A DNA stretch of 64,000 nucleotides from Toxoplasma gondii ME49 (taxonomy: Eukaryota; Apicomplexa; Conoidasida; Eucoccidiorida; Sarcocystidae), in contig NC_031471.1 in assembly GCF_000006565.2 (NCBI RefSeq), positions 2,390,441 to 2,454,440 on the forward strand. Direction: 5' to 3'. The notes under the pieces are model-generated. The model did not search any database. It was not told the origin of the DNA and saw only the letters and a list, made by a program, of their open reading frames with translations. Below, piece by piece: positions 36,152-46,475 of the stretch; the stretch's first letter is position 1; each line of letters starts with the position of its first letter. A program made the translations under genes and the position numbers.

Positions 36152-39100
36152 AATATATAAATTTATAGACTAGGTAAATGCATGTGTTGTCGGTATGTCA
36201 ACATATATATATATATATGTATGTATATGCACTAGAAATATACGAATATATATATTTCTAGGTAATAAAGTATATGCGTGTGTAAAGGCGTATGTGCGCG
36301 CTAGACATGTGAATAAGAAAACTACACAGAGGCAGCTGGAGACCGAATATCCGCGGGAGGATTTGCCGGCAAGGAAAACGGACCTTTTCTGAGAGGTTCG
36401 CCTGGTCGCTGAAGGCCCACTGGCATTCCAGGAATCAATGTGCCTCCGAGCAACTTCCCCATGGCCATAACGCCTCGGTATGCGTTGCGGTCCACATGCG
36501 CAATTTGCATCTGCAGCAGCCCCCCGGGAGTCGAGCCTCCAACACCCGCAGAAGAAGGAGAAGGAGGAGACGCAGGAGAAGGAGAAGAAGGAGAAGAAGG
36601 GGAGAGAGAGGCTAGGTGCGCCTCTCTTCTCTCGCGGGGAGAAGGAAGGCGCATGATGGCGTTGACGAGAGGATCCATGGAAGAGACGAGGGAAGAGGGA
36701 GACATGCCGCTCTGTCGATTCAGAGCAGAGGCGTAGACGACCTGTACAAATGCGCGAAACACAGGGAACGCAGCACACGGTTGAGACCCTTTTGTCTGCT
36801 GGAAGCATGCATGCACAAACATCTCTGAAATTTCCTAAGCAGATGCCGCCGTTCTTGAAGGACCTCGCCACGCAGCGCGAGCAAGAACCTCTGACACAAG
36901 AGCTCTCCCAAGCGAGTTGAAGAGTAGACTTCCGAGGCAGATCTTGGATTCTGCGGGGCGACTCCTGGCTTCGCCAGTCTGATTTTCTGCCTTGAGTTCC
37001 TCGCGCGTCTCCTCACCTCGAACTCTGCCTGCTCCTCCGAGGCGTCCAACTGGAGAAACAAATCAAAAACCTGCGCAGCGACGTCTCTGCATGCAACGAG
37101 CAAGTCGAAGAAAGGTCGAGTTCGCATCATTCACCAGTGCTCACAAACCACATCCGATACATATATCGATACATATGTGTATATACGGAGAAATGCACTT
37201 TATGTGAAGATAGAGAGACACAGAGACAAAGGTATAATAGCTGTGTGAGCCTGTTGAAATGCTTAAAAGCTTTAGGGAGACGCGACTGCATGTGTGCTGG
37301 GTGTTTGCGAATCCGATTCAGCACAAATACCCCTACAGGATCCTGAGTGAAAGGAGAAAGAGTATCGAAGCCTCTGTCTCTGAGGAGAAGAAACGCGAAC
37401 CAGAGGATAATATGGGAAGCGAAAAACGCATGTTGAGCTCACTCAGGACGCGCCGAGTTTCTGTCGACTTTGTTCACGACAACAACTGCACGCAGCCCCG
37501 CCTGAAGAGCCTTCTGCAACACCACTCGCGTCTGCGGCTTGCATCCCTGAAATCAATCGATTAAAAAGCAATTTCATTTCCACGGCTCAGCAAATATACT
37601 TTTACTTCGAAGCATACAAACCTCTATACATTGATATAAATATGTATATCTGATCAGCGATGCGTGATTCAATGTATGTTCAAATGCATGTATATATCCA
37701 TATATATATATATATACGTATATATATATATATATGGGTATATTTCTACGTGCAAAAGTAGACAGATATAGTTGAGTGGAGAGTAGTGTTTCCACGTATA
37801 GGCACATATATGTATATCTATGGAGATAGATAGGTGGAGACAGAAGAGAGAACAGTGCGCGGTTGGAGGCCGGCACCTGATTCGATGGCTGTGAACACCC
37901 GCCATGCGTTTCCAGGTGTGCATCGGCAGTTTTCTTTTATCAAAAAGGTCCGCTTTGTTCTTGATCGTTACATGACACAAGAGTTGTCGGAATCTGGGAA
38001 GATGGTTCACTGACTTCCACTGCATCGACGACCAGCAGGACTCCATCGGCCAAGTGCATGACGCGCTCGACTTCGCCACTGAAGTCTGCATGTCCTGCGA
38101 AGGAGGAAAGGAGAAAGAAGACACGAGACACAGTCGCAAAGCGCAGGCGCCTGGCGCATGTGAGCGTCTTGAAGAGCCGCTGGAGAAGCATGTGGACGCG
38201 CACAGCGAAAGGCGAAGGCGGCAAACGGCACCAACCGCAAGCAACCTCGAGGGCCGAAGCGGACGCAACCGGTCTGAAGCGAAGGTGACTGAAAAGAGGA
38301 GGGAGAGAAAACACCGAGAGAGACCTAAAACGGGGACGGACCTGGGGTATCAATGATGTTGATTTTCCTGCCATCCTTGAAGCGTAGCGAACACACTTTC
38401 GCTGTAATGGTGATGCCTCGTTCCTTCTCCAGCTGGCCTGTGTCCATCATTCGCTGCATGCTCTGAACAAGAAACCGACAAGACGTCCGTCGCCTCTGTT
38501 TAAACCGGAACTTGTACAGCACTGAGTTCCGACCCAGAGAAGGCAGTGGTACAGGCGTCCGGCAGGAAGTGAGAGACAGAGGTGAAAGATCTACGAGACG
38601 CCTCAAAACGCATGACGAGCGCTTGAACCGCAGGACTCACAACGCCTTCAGCATTCTGGGGCGTTCCACCGGCACAACGACGCGATTCAGAAACAAAGGC
38701 GTCCGACCAAGAAACATTTGGAGACTCCTGGGAACTGATTTGTCCTTCAGCAACAGTTAGTTGCTCTCGACGGAAACAAGTGAGAGCTGAGTCCAGAAGT
38801 TGCACAAACCGTCGTTGAGTGCGACGGAGTCTCCGCGGTGCATTCAGGAAACAAAAACATCAGGACAGATGCTTGAGGCCTTCATCGAGCAACGCGGAAA
38901 AAGGCAGTCAGGAACCGGAGACACGAAGGACTGCCGTCTGTAAGGCAGAGACAGAGAGACAGAGAGAGAGTTCTCCTTCCCGCTCTTTTCCCTCCGCATC
39001 CTTCTTTGCTTTTGTTTTGCTTTTTTCTTCTTTCCTTGCGTGTGTCTCCTTGCTTCGCTGTGTTTCTCGAGTCGCCTTTTCGGACTTTTGAAGACCGCTT

Positions 39101-41038
39101 TCCTGTGTTCTTTTCTCTCTTGGTCTTCTGCCCTGGTCTTCTCCTGCTTTCCCTCTGCGTCTCGCTTTCGCTTCGTTTTCTTTTCTGGGACTGGTTGTCT
39201 TCTCGCCCTCGGTTTTCGTTGTTGGTCTTCGACTTGCCCGCACCTTTCCGCGCGAGTCTGTTCCTTTTCCCCCAGTTTCTCCACCTCGCTTTTTCAGTGA
39301 CTCCTTCCCTCTGTTCTGCCTCGGCGTCTCTGCGACTCGCCTTCCTTTTTTCGAGGTCCCAGCTGGTTCGCAGGTCGCTGGCGGACTGAAGCTCGGCGGC
39401 ATGGACGAGCAGCGCGTCCACGAGAGTCGTCTTTCCGTGATCGACATGCGCGATGATGGCTACGTTCCTCAACTCCAGCTCGCCGCCTTTTCTCTCCCGG
39501 CGCTCCGCCTCTGCGCTCGGACATGCAGAGACCGACGAAGCAGACGAAAAAAGCGCAGCTGGACGCCTCGAAGAAGCTGCGGCGCGAGCCTCTCTCGCAG
39601 GCCGAAGAGCCGCCAACGCCGCCGCGGGAGCCGAGGCGAGGAACTGCCGAGAGCGACCTCGAGGAAGGTGCAGAGACGCAGACAGCGGAGACAGAGACAG
39701 CGGAGACGGAGACAGCGGAGACGCACGACGAGAAGTAGCGAGAGAAGGCCAGAGGGGAGAAGAAAGGAAACATGGGGAGAAGAACGACGCCAACGGAGAG
39801 GCGCGAGAGTTGGGCGCGCGAGAACCGGAGAGAGGAAGCGATGCAACTGACGCGCACAGCACTGCCAAGCAGAGGAGTAAAGGAACGGAGAGTCGTGGAG
39901 ACGAGGCAGAGCGATAAGAAAGAGGAGATAAAAGAGAAGCAGAGAGAGAAGAGGACGCGCGAGAAGAAGAAGAGAGAGGCGCAACAAATGCAACGCCAGA
40001 GATAGGTTGTGGCGAGAGGGAAGGAGGCAGAGACTTCAGAGAAGACGAAACACTGTTTTCGGAGAGCGAATTCGATCTCATGCGCTTCAAACAGTTTTCA
40101 CTCTGTCTGAGGTTACTTCCAGAGAAAAAAGACAAGCGAGACGACGAGGAAGCGCCCGAGAAGGCACCCGGGAGGAAGTGAGGAGACGCTGCAGAAGAGC
40201 GAGACGGAGGAGCAGAAGCAAAGCGAGAAGAAACAAGAGACCAATCAGATGAAGGGGAAGAACAAGGAAACGGAGACGCCATCGTCTTTGCGAAAGGACC
40301 GGGATAAAGAGACACCGAAAGAGAACAGATGCCTGAAGGAGCTGGAGAGACAGAGCGGCAGCGAGAGAAGGACCTCCGAGGAAACCTTGGAGAAAGCGTT
40401 AGACGAGAAGCAGAGAAGGCCTTGCAGAGAGTTCCACTGGAACGGTCGCGTCTTCGCACCCGAAGAAAATTTCTCGCCGTTCTTCTGTGTCGAGGACGAG
40501 GCTGGGAAGACGGGTGTTCCTGGAAGAGACTTTTCAGGTTCAGATCCTGCTTCACTCTCCGACCGACAGACGAAGAAGAAAGAGCAGAAGAGGGCAAAGC
40601 AGACAGAAACGAAAGGGAAGAAGCAGATGAAGAGGAGAGAGGAAACGAGGGAGAAGAAGAGGAAGAAGAGAGAAAGGTAGGCGACTGAGGAGGAGGTGGA
40701 CGAAGAGAAGGAAGTCGGAGTTTTGCGTCCGCTTTTTGGCAATGGCAAAGTTTCTTCGGCTTCCGAGAATTCGACTCTTGTTCTTCTTTCGCTTCCTCGA
40801 AACAGTCGCACAGAGAAGACGCAGGGGTCCCCGAGGAAAGAGAGAAGCAGTCAGGACCAGCAGAGACACAGAGAGAAGAACGCGGAGAGAACGCAGACGA
40901 AGGAGGTGAACGCGAGGAAGGACGAGAGGAAGAAGGAAGAAAGAGAGACAAAGTATTCGATTTTTCACCTGCTGTGTGGGGAGAGAAGGAGCCGCCTGTG
41001 AGGGAAAGGACGTCTGTGGCGACAGCAGAGTCTCCCAT
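32261..41038 (-). CDS. typA: TypA/BipA-type translational GTPase with long N-terminal extension
   Basis: Exon 1 starts at 41038 (uncertain ATG) and ends somewhere in 39390-39180. Then 38462-38342, 38094-38015, 37546-37443, 37086-37017, 36741-36384, 35898-35477, 35148-35000, 34590-34414, 33922-33824, 32994-32544 and about 32436-32261; phases agree from exon 2 to 11. G1 is [18 protein letters not shown], switch I region [18 protein letters not shown]3 DTPGHADF, G4 NKVD. Domain II has VVYASALN and GDSVVDLV; later blocks are [50 protein letters not shown] and [20 protein letters not shown]. These order and motifs (MRREGFEL, ExM.VP) are TypA rather than LepA. TypA binds ribosomes as a stress or assembly GTPase. 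About 520 residues precede G1, with a signal-like stretch near residues 388-403, which suggests apicoplast (or mitochondrial) import. Ser-rich insertions interrupt domain II. The exon 1 donor and the final exon are not resolved. Confidence 0.82.
33116..33155. repeat. (TA)n microsatellite in typA intron
   Basis: About 20 TA units in the intron between 33824 and 32994. Confidence 0.9.
34235..34285. repeat. TA-rich microsatellite in typA intron
   Basis: Interrupted TA tract in the intron between 34414 and 33922. Confidence 0.85.
35687..35805 (-). repeat. Minisatellite coding a Ser-rich insert in TypA domain II
   Basis: Imperfect 15-bp units (plus strand gaagaaggtgaaaga-like) inside typA exon 7. 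On the coding strand they give repeated SLSPSS pentads and hexads between conserved beta strands of domain II. The purine/pyrimidine strand bias is complete. Confidence 0.85.
36106..36262. repeat. TA-rich microsatellite cluster in typA intron
   Basis: (TA)n of about 20 units at 36106-36146, followed by interrupted tracts, in the intron between 36384 and 35898. Confidence 0.88.
37680..37740. repeat. TA-rich microsatellite in typA intron
   Basis: Interrupted TA units in the intron between 38015 and 37546. Confidence 0.85.
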
Positions 41039-42354
41039 CTTTGCCTCCACTTCTTCTCCTCAAATCTTCTTCCCTTCTCCCTTTTCTCTCTCCTTTTTCC
41101 AGCGCCTTTGTGCGTCGCCGAGAGAAGTTGCCAAGGAGGAACGGAACCTCCAGGCGCGAGGACTAGAGCGACTTTGAAAAGAGAGAGAGAAACAAAAGAA
41201 AGACAAAGAGGAGACAAAAGAGAGACAAAGACGAGACAAAAGAGAGACAAAGACGAGACAAAGAGGAGACAAAGAGAAGACAACGAAGAGACAATGGGGG
41301 TGGGCGACGGGGGCGCTAAGGTCTGCTACTGGAGACCGGTGGAGCACGACGGAGCTTTGAGGACTGGTGTGAAGGAAGAAAGAGACAGGCGGAGTCAGAG
41401 AGAAAAGCGCCTTCACAACTCTTTCAGAGAGAAGACAATTTTCCAGCGTTTTTCTTTTTTCGCGACGCTCTTTTCTAGACTGCACATGCGTGTGTCGGCG
41501 CAGAAGAAAACGCTCTTTTTTCGCTTGTCTCAAAGCGCTCGAGCATGTCAAATGTCTCCCTAGAGATCTTTCTCGGAGAGATCTTCGGCGACAAGAGGAG
41601 CGAAAGAAGTTGAAAAAGGAGACCGCGGTGCAAGCCGGGTGTCTCCGGCAACGTCTGGCATGGGACTGTCGGCCACCGGCGACGACAGCACGAGGCACTC
41701 TTGGCTCCGCGTCATTTCTCGGCGTTTCTTCGAAAAAATGAAGCAGCTCGAGAGATGTATTCATCGAGAGAGAGAGAGGAGAAGGAAAAACGCGCAAAGA
41801 GACAGAGAACGAGTACACAAACGCTGGCCGAGCCTCAGAACTCGAAAAGCAGCTGCGAAAAGCGGGCGCATGCAGAGCAAGCGCTCGCGGCGCTCGGGTG
41901 TCTCGACAGCCGAGCGACGCTGTGTGGGGCTCAAGGCGGCGATGCAGAGAGAACAAATCATTTTTCCCTCTCCTCATTTTTTCGTTTTTTGCGGTGGATT
42001 TCTCGAGAACGCGCGCCTGTAGCCTGGGGAGCTCCACGAGCGAGAGGAGGGGCAGAAGCCGCGCAGCGAGCAGCTTCAACGCTTGCGGGTCCTTGAGTCT
42101 TTTTCCGGTGCTGTGCTTTCGCGGTTTTCTTTGCAGAAACGCGGCCGTCTCCTTTAACTAAAAAGAGGACACCGAGAGAAGATAGATATAAAGTCTGGAG
42201 AAAAGGAGGACAGTTGAGGGCAGACGAAAAGGAGGGAAGAAGAGAAAGCGACGGTGAAAGGAAAGAGGGAGAACAAGAAGACCAAGAAGTAGCCAGCAGA
42301 GCAGCAAGAAGAAGAACAAGAAGAAGAACAAGAAGGAGAACAAGAAGAAGAGAG
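41039..42354. promoter_or_regulatory. Divergent promoter region shared by typA (minus) and BOP1 (plus)
   Basis: About 1.3 kb lies between the first plausible ATGs of two divergent genes, so both 5' leaders and promoters must be here. It contains a GAGAC-rich tandem tract (41178-41295), which resembles the WGAGACG element reported from coccidian promoters. Purine-rich sequence leads into the BOP1 start and pyrimidine-rich sequence (minus-strand view) into typA. No TATA box is evident, as usual for these parasites. Transcription starts cannot be placed from sequence. Confidence 0.55.
41178..41295. repeat. GAGACAAA-type minisatellite in the divergent promoter
   Basis: Roughly ten imperfect units of 10-12 bp built on gagacaaag, e.g. 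gagacaaaagaga and gagacaaagac. Confidence 0.85.
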
Positions 42355-45300
42355 ATGAGGGAGGTCCAGAAATCTCTGAGAGGTGGACGCGGGAGGAAGA
42401 CCGGGGCAATGAAAGGCAGAGAGAAGACAGGATTTTCGCCTGCTTCGCTTCCAGTGCCTTCTGAGGATAGCCTTCGTGGAGAAGAAGACTTTACCTCTGA
42501 GGAATCTTTAACAGATGTCTCGGTGCGGTCGAGAGAGACGCGCAAGAGCAAGTCTTCACAGCAAAGGGCAGACGAAGGAATCGAAGAAGAAAGCGAGGAG
42601 ACGGAGGCCACAACGAACTCCGAAGAAGATGGAGTGACTAGTGAAGACGAAGAAGAGGAAGAAGAAGAAGAGGAAGAAGAAGAAGAGGAAGAAGACGAAG
42701 AAGACGAAGAAGATGAAGAAGATGAAGACGAGGAAGAAGATGAAGACGAGGAAGAGGAAGATGGAGAAGAATCCGAAGAAGAGGAAGAAGAAACCGAAGA
42801 AGATGGCGAGGAGAACGAAGAAGAGGGAGAAGAGGGCGGAACGGATAGCGTTAACTTTGAGGCTGAGCTTGAGACTGAAGAGGCCGAAGCGAAGGCAGAG
42901 AGATCTGGAGGCGCTGGCGCGTCTGTTTCTTTCGCTGATGCAAAGAAGGGGAGGAGGAAAGAGCAGAGAGCAGGCGAGAAAGGCAGCGAGGCAGAAAGCT
43001 CTGTGAAGGGAGGAGGCGAGAACGCTCCTTCAAATCGCTTGAGAAGGTTCGAGAGACTTCTGGAGGTTGCGAACCCAATGGAGGAACCGGGGGATTTGCT
43101 TTCTGACGAGGACGAGGAAGAAAATCGAATTGGAAATGTTCCACTTTGGTGGTATGAGAAATACGATCACATCGGTAAGGCGCGCGTTTTTCTCGAAAAA
43201 GTCTCCCCCTCACAGAAATGTCGCGAGTACACTCTGAGGGTGCCTCGAGCGCCGGGCCGCCCTCGCAGTTCTGCGCTTCGCTCACCCCCAGAACTCAGAG
43301 ACTCACACTCAGAGTTTCCTCTTTGCATTCCGGTCGTTTCTTCTTTCTCGCTGTCATTTCTCCGAGACGGAGAGTCAAGAAGCGGAGAGAGGAAGGAGGG
43401 CAGAAGCGGCGCGCGTGTACGTACATCCGGGGACGGCTGTGGGAACGAGAAGAGCGGGAGGCTTTCGAAACGCGAATGCAGATGGAGAGCGACCGCGGGG
43501 TTTTTTTTGGCAGAAAGGCATTTGAGACGAGAGAGAAAACGAACGCCTGCAGTTTAGACATGTATTTCTCAGAGATAGCCATCTGTCTCACATTTCTTCA
43601 TTTAGGGAGTCCAGGAAAAAAAAAGAACGCCTGTTTTGTGCGACTGGTACTTCAGAAGGTGCACTAGGTTCTCCTGCGAGCGATGTCTCGCAAGGCTGTT
43701 TGTTGTCTTTGCTTTCTCCAGTGGGTGCAGTTGCCGTAGCGCTTTCGCTGCGGATGGACGTCAGTGCTGTCGATTCCGCGCGGAACGCTTCACGACGAGA
43801 GACTGTCTTCCGTGTGGTGCTGCGTTCCCCGAACGCTCGTCGGTCCACACGCGACTCCTGCCGATGCCTCTCACCCTTCTCGTGGACATTTGTACACAGT
43901 CTCCACTGTTGAGTTGACGTTCGACGCGTCCAGTTGCTCCTTCTCTTGGGAACGCACTCGACGCCTGGGTCTGGAGAGAGCCTGTCTGCGTCCGGCGGCG
44001 ATCTGTCGCGACTCTCCCTCTCTCTGGAACCGATTCTCCTTCCGCCTTCGCCGGTGTCTGTGGGTCGCAGGCTACGACCGAGACGGACAGCGAATCGTGA
44101 AGCAGCTCTCCTCCTCCGCCGTCGACCGACTGCTTGCGCAGGACGATCCAGAGGGCTGGCGAACAATTGTCGATGTGAAGAACAACAAGAAATATCGACT
44201 GACAGACACAGACCTCGAGGCAAGTTGCGTCCAGTGAAGAGGAGCGGCCAAGAGTCGTCGTGGACACCACGAGAGACGTTCTCTGCGGTGGGCCGAGCCG
44301 CTCGAGCAACTGCAGCTGTTCCCGTTCCGTTTTCTGGTGCCTTTCAACTGAAGGATGCAGAACGTCTTTCGTGACTCGCTGTTTCTCTCTCTCTGTTATC
44401 AGGAGGTTTTTACGTGGACTCAAGGTCTGTGTTTATCGTTGCTCCAACGTTTTTACAGATCATTCGCCGCATACGAAGCGGCGCCTTCCCCGCGCCCACC
44501 CACGACGACGAGGAAGTCCTGATTGAGTCCGACCTCGAAGATAGGTGAGAAACGTTTTTCGTTTTAGTTGCTTTCGTCTTTCTTCCCCTCTTTCCTCCTC
44601 CCTCTTTGGTGCGCTCTTCTGTGCGTCTCTTTTCTCCTTCTCTTCTTTCTTCTTTTCTCCCTCCTTTTCTCTTCGTTTTTCTGCGCTCCCCTGCCTTCCG
44701 CTGTCTCCTCGCCTCCTCTTCTTCTCTCCTTCTCTTCTTCTCCTCTTCTCTTCTTTCTTCGTTTCTCTTCGTTTGCCTTTTTCCGTCCGGCCCTGGCGTC
44801 GTCTCCTTCTGTGTGTCTTGTGCCCCCGGTCTGTTTTCCGCTGCATGCGCGAGTTCTCTGCCTTCTTTTTCCAGCATCTTCCCCATGCACAACAAGCCGG
44901 TGCCGAAGAGTCGCTTTCTGCCGTCGAAGCACGAGCAGAAGAAGATCACGCACTTGGTTCATCAAATTCGTTCTGGGCGGCTGCTGAAGGAGGCGCAGCG
45001 GCAGCGCGCGGAGGCGTCGCCGGCAGCAGTCTTCGACCTCTGGGGCACCAATGTCTACGTAGACCGCAGCGGCGGCGACAGGCGCAAGAAAGGCTTGCCT
45101 GTCGCTCTCCCTGCCCCCAAGCTCGCTCTCCCTGGACATGCGGAGAGCTACAACCCCCCGGAAGAATTCCTTTTCAACGAAGACGTAAGCGAGAGCGGGG
45201 AGCGAGAACAGAGAACGAAAAAAAGGCGAGCGAGAGAAGACGACGAGTAGAACGCGGCACAGCGCGTCAGCCGGCGGGTGGCGGGCGAAAGGAAACAAGG

Positions 45301-46442
45301 AATGACGAGAAGTGGACAGAAAAAACGGCGACAGAGAAAGAAGCAGAAGGGGAGCTACAGACGAAGAGATGAGGTCGAAAGAGAAGCGACAGATGGATAG
45401 ATGGATGGACTGCGAAAGAGAAGAAACCGCGCCGTTCAGTCGCGCAGGAGGGGTCTGCAGAGAGAACATTTGTCGGATGCCGCAGCAAACGAGAACACAG
45501 GGAACCGGTGAATGCTCATCGAGAGGAACGGCGTTGCCGTTGTGTAAGAAGATCTTCTGCTGTCGAGTGTGAATCCGGCATTCCTCGCCTCCCGTCGCCG
45601 CACGAAAGTGATTTTCGATGTCTTTCAAAGTTGTCATATCTTTCAAGAGAAACATGTTTCTGTTTTCTTCCATCTCGCAGGAGAAAAAGCAGTGGGAAGC
45701 GATGGCGCCGGAAGACCGGCCTCTCTCGTTCCTGCCTCAGAGACACTCGGCTCTCCGTCTCGTCGGAGCCTACAAGGATCTTATCCTTGAAAGGTGAGTC
45801 TCTGTGGCGTCCGCCAGTGTCAACGGAAACGCGTTTCTCCGTCCGCGCTTCGCGTCCATGTCAGGGAGAGAAACAATGTGAAGCTCTCGAATGTCGGTCG
45901 TCTCTTGAAAAGCAAAGTCGCTGGTGTCCTGAACCGCCCAATCGTGGCTACAGTCAGTTCCCTACGAACATCCGCGGATGCCAAGCTGATGGATGTCCGG
46001 CTTCTGGTCTGTGCGCAAGATGTGGATTGATGTTCTCACGCGTCTTTTTCCAGAGAGTGCTCGCTACCGGTTCGACCTGGCTGCGTCTGCATTGCTAAAT
46101 CGCAAGCAGACTCAACTCTAGACGATATCGCCAGGACTTGAGCTAGTGTGGAGGTTTGTCGAGTGCATGCACCGAGTTTAAGTCGCCTCGTTTTCGCCAT
46201 TCCACTTGAGTTTTACAGATCTCCACTTGAGGCGCTTCTCAGAAACTTCGTGTCTTTGAGAGCCTCATTGTCTGTGCTTTCCGGGAGAACTGGACGCAGG
46301 CCTATGCTTCCAAAGAAATTCCATGGAAACCCAGATTTCCCTTCTGTGCTCGAAACTTTGCCCCCGCGGAAGATTGACAACAAACGGACCGGTTCTGCTC
46401 CCCATCCAGTTTCTTGTACCTGCATATTATCTTTTTATTCAC

Positions 46443-46475
<33 letters not shown>

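Noticed and set aside
39006..40252. Several plus-strand frames opposite typA exon 1
   Set aside because: Arg/Glu/Lys-rich mirrors of the Ser-rich coding strand.
32261..41038. LepA/EF4 identity for the GTPase
   Set aside because: Switch I ([17 protein letters not shown]), the GRGPLHL…LRREGFEL block and the absence of LepA-specific C-terminal motifs favour TypA.
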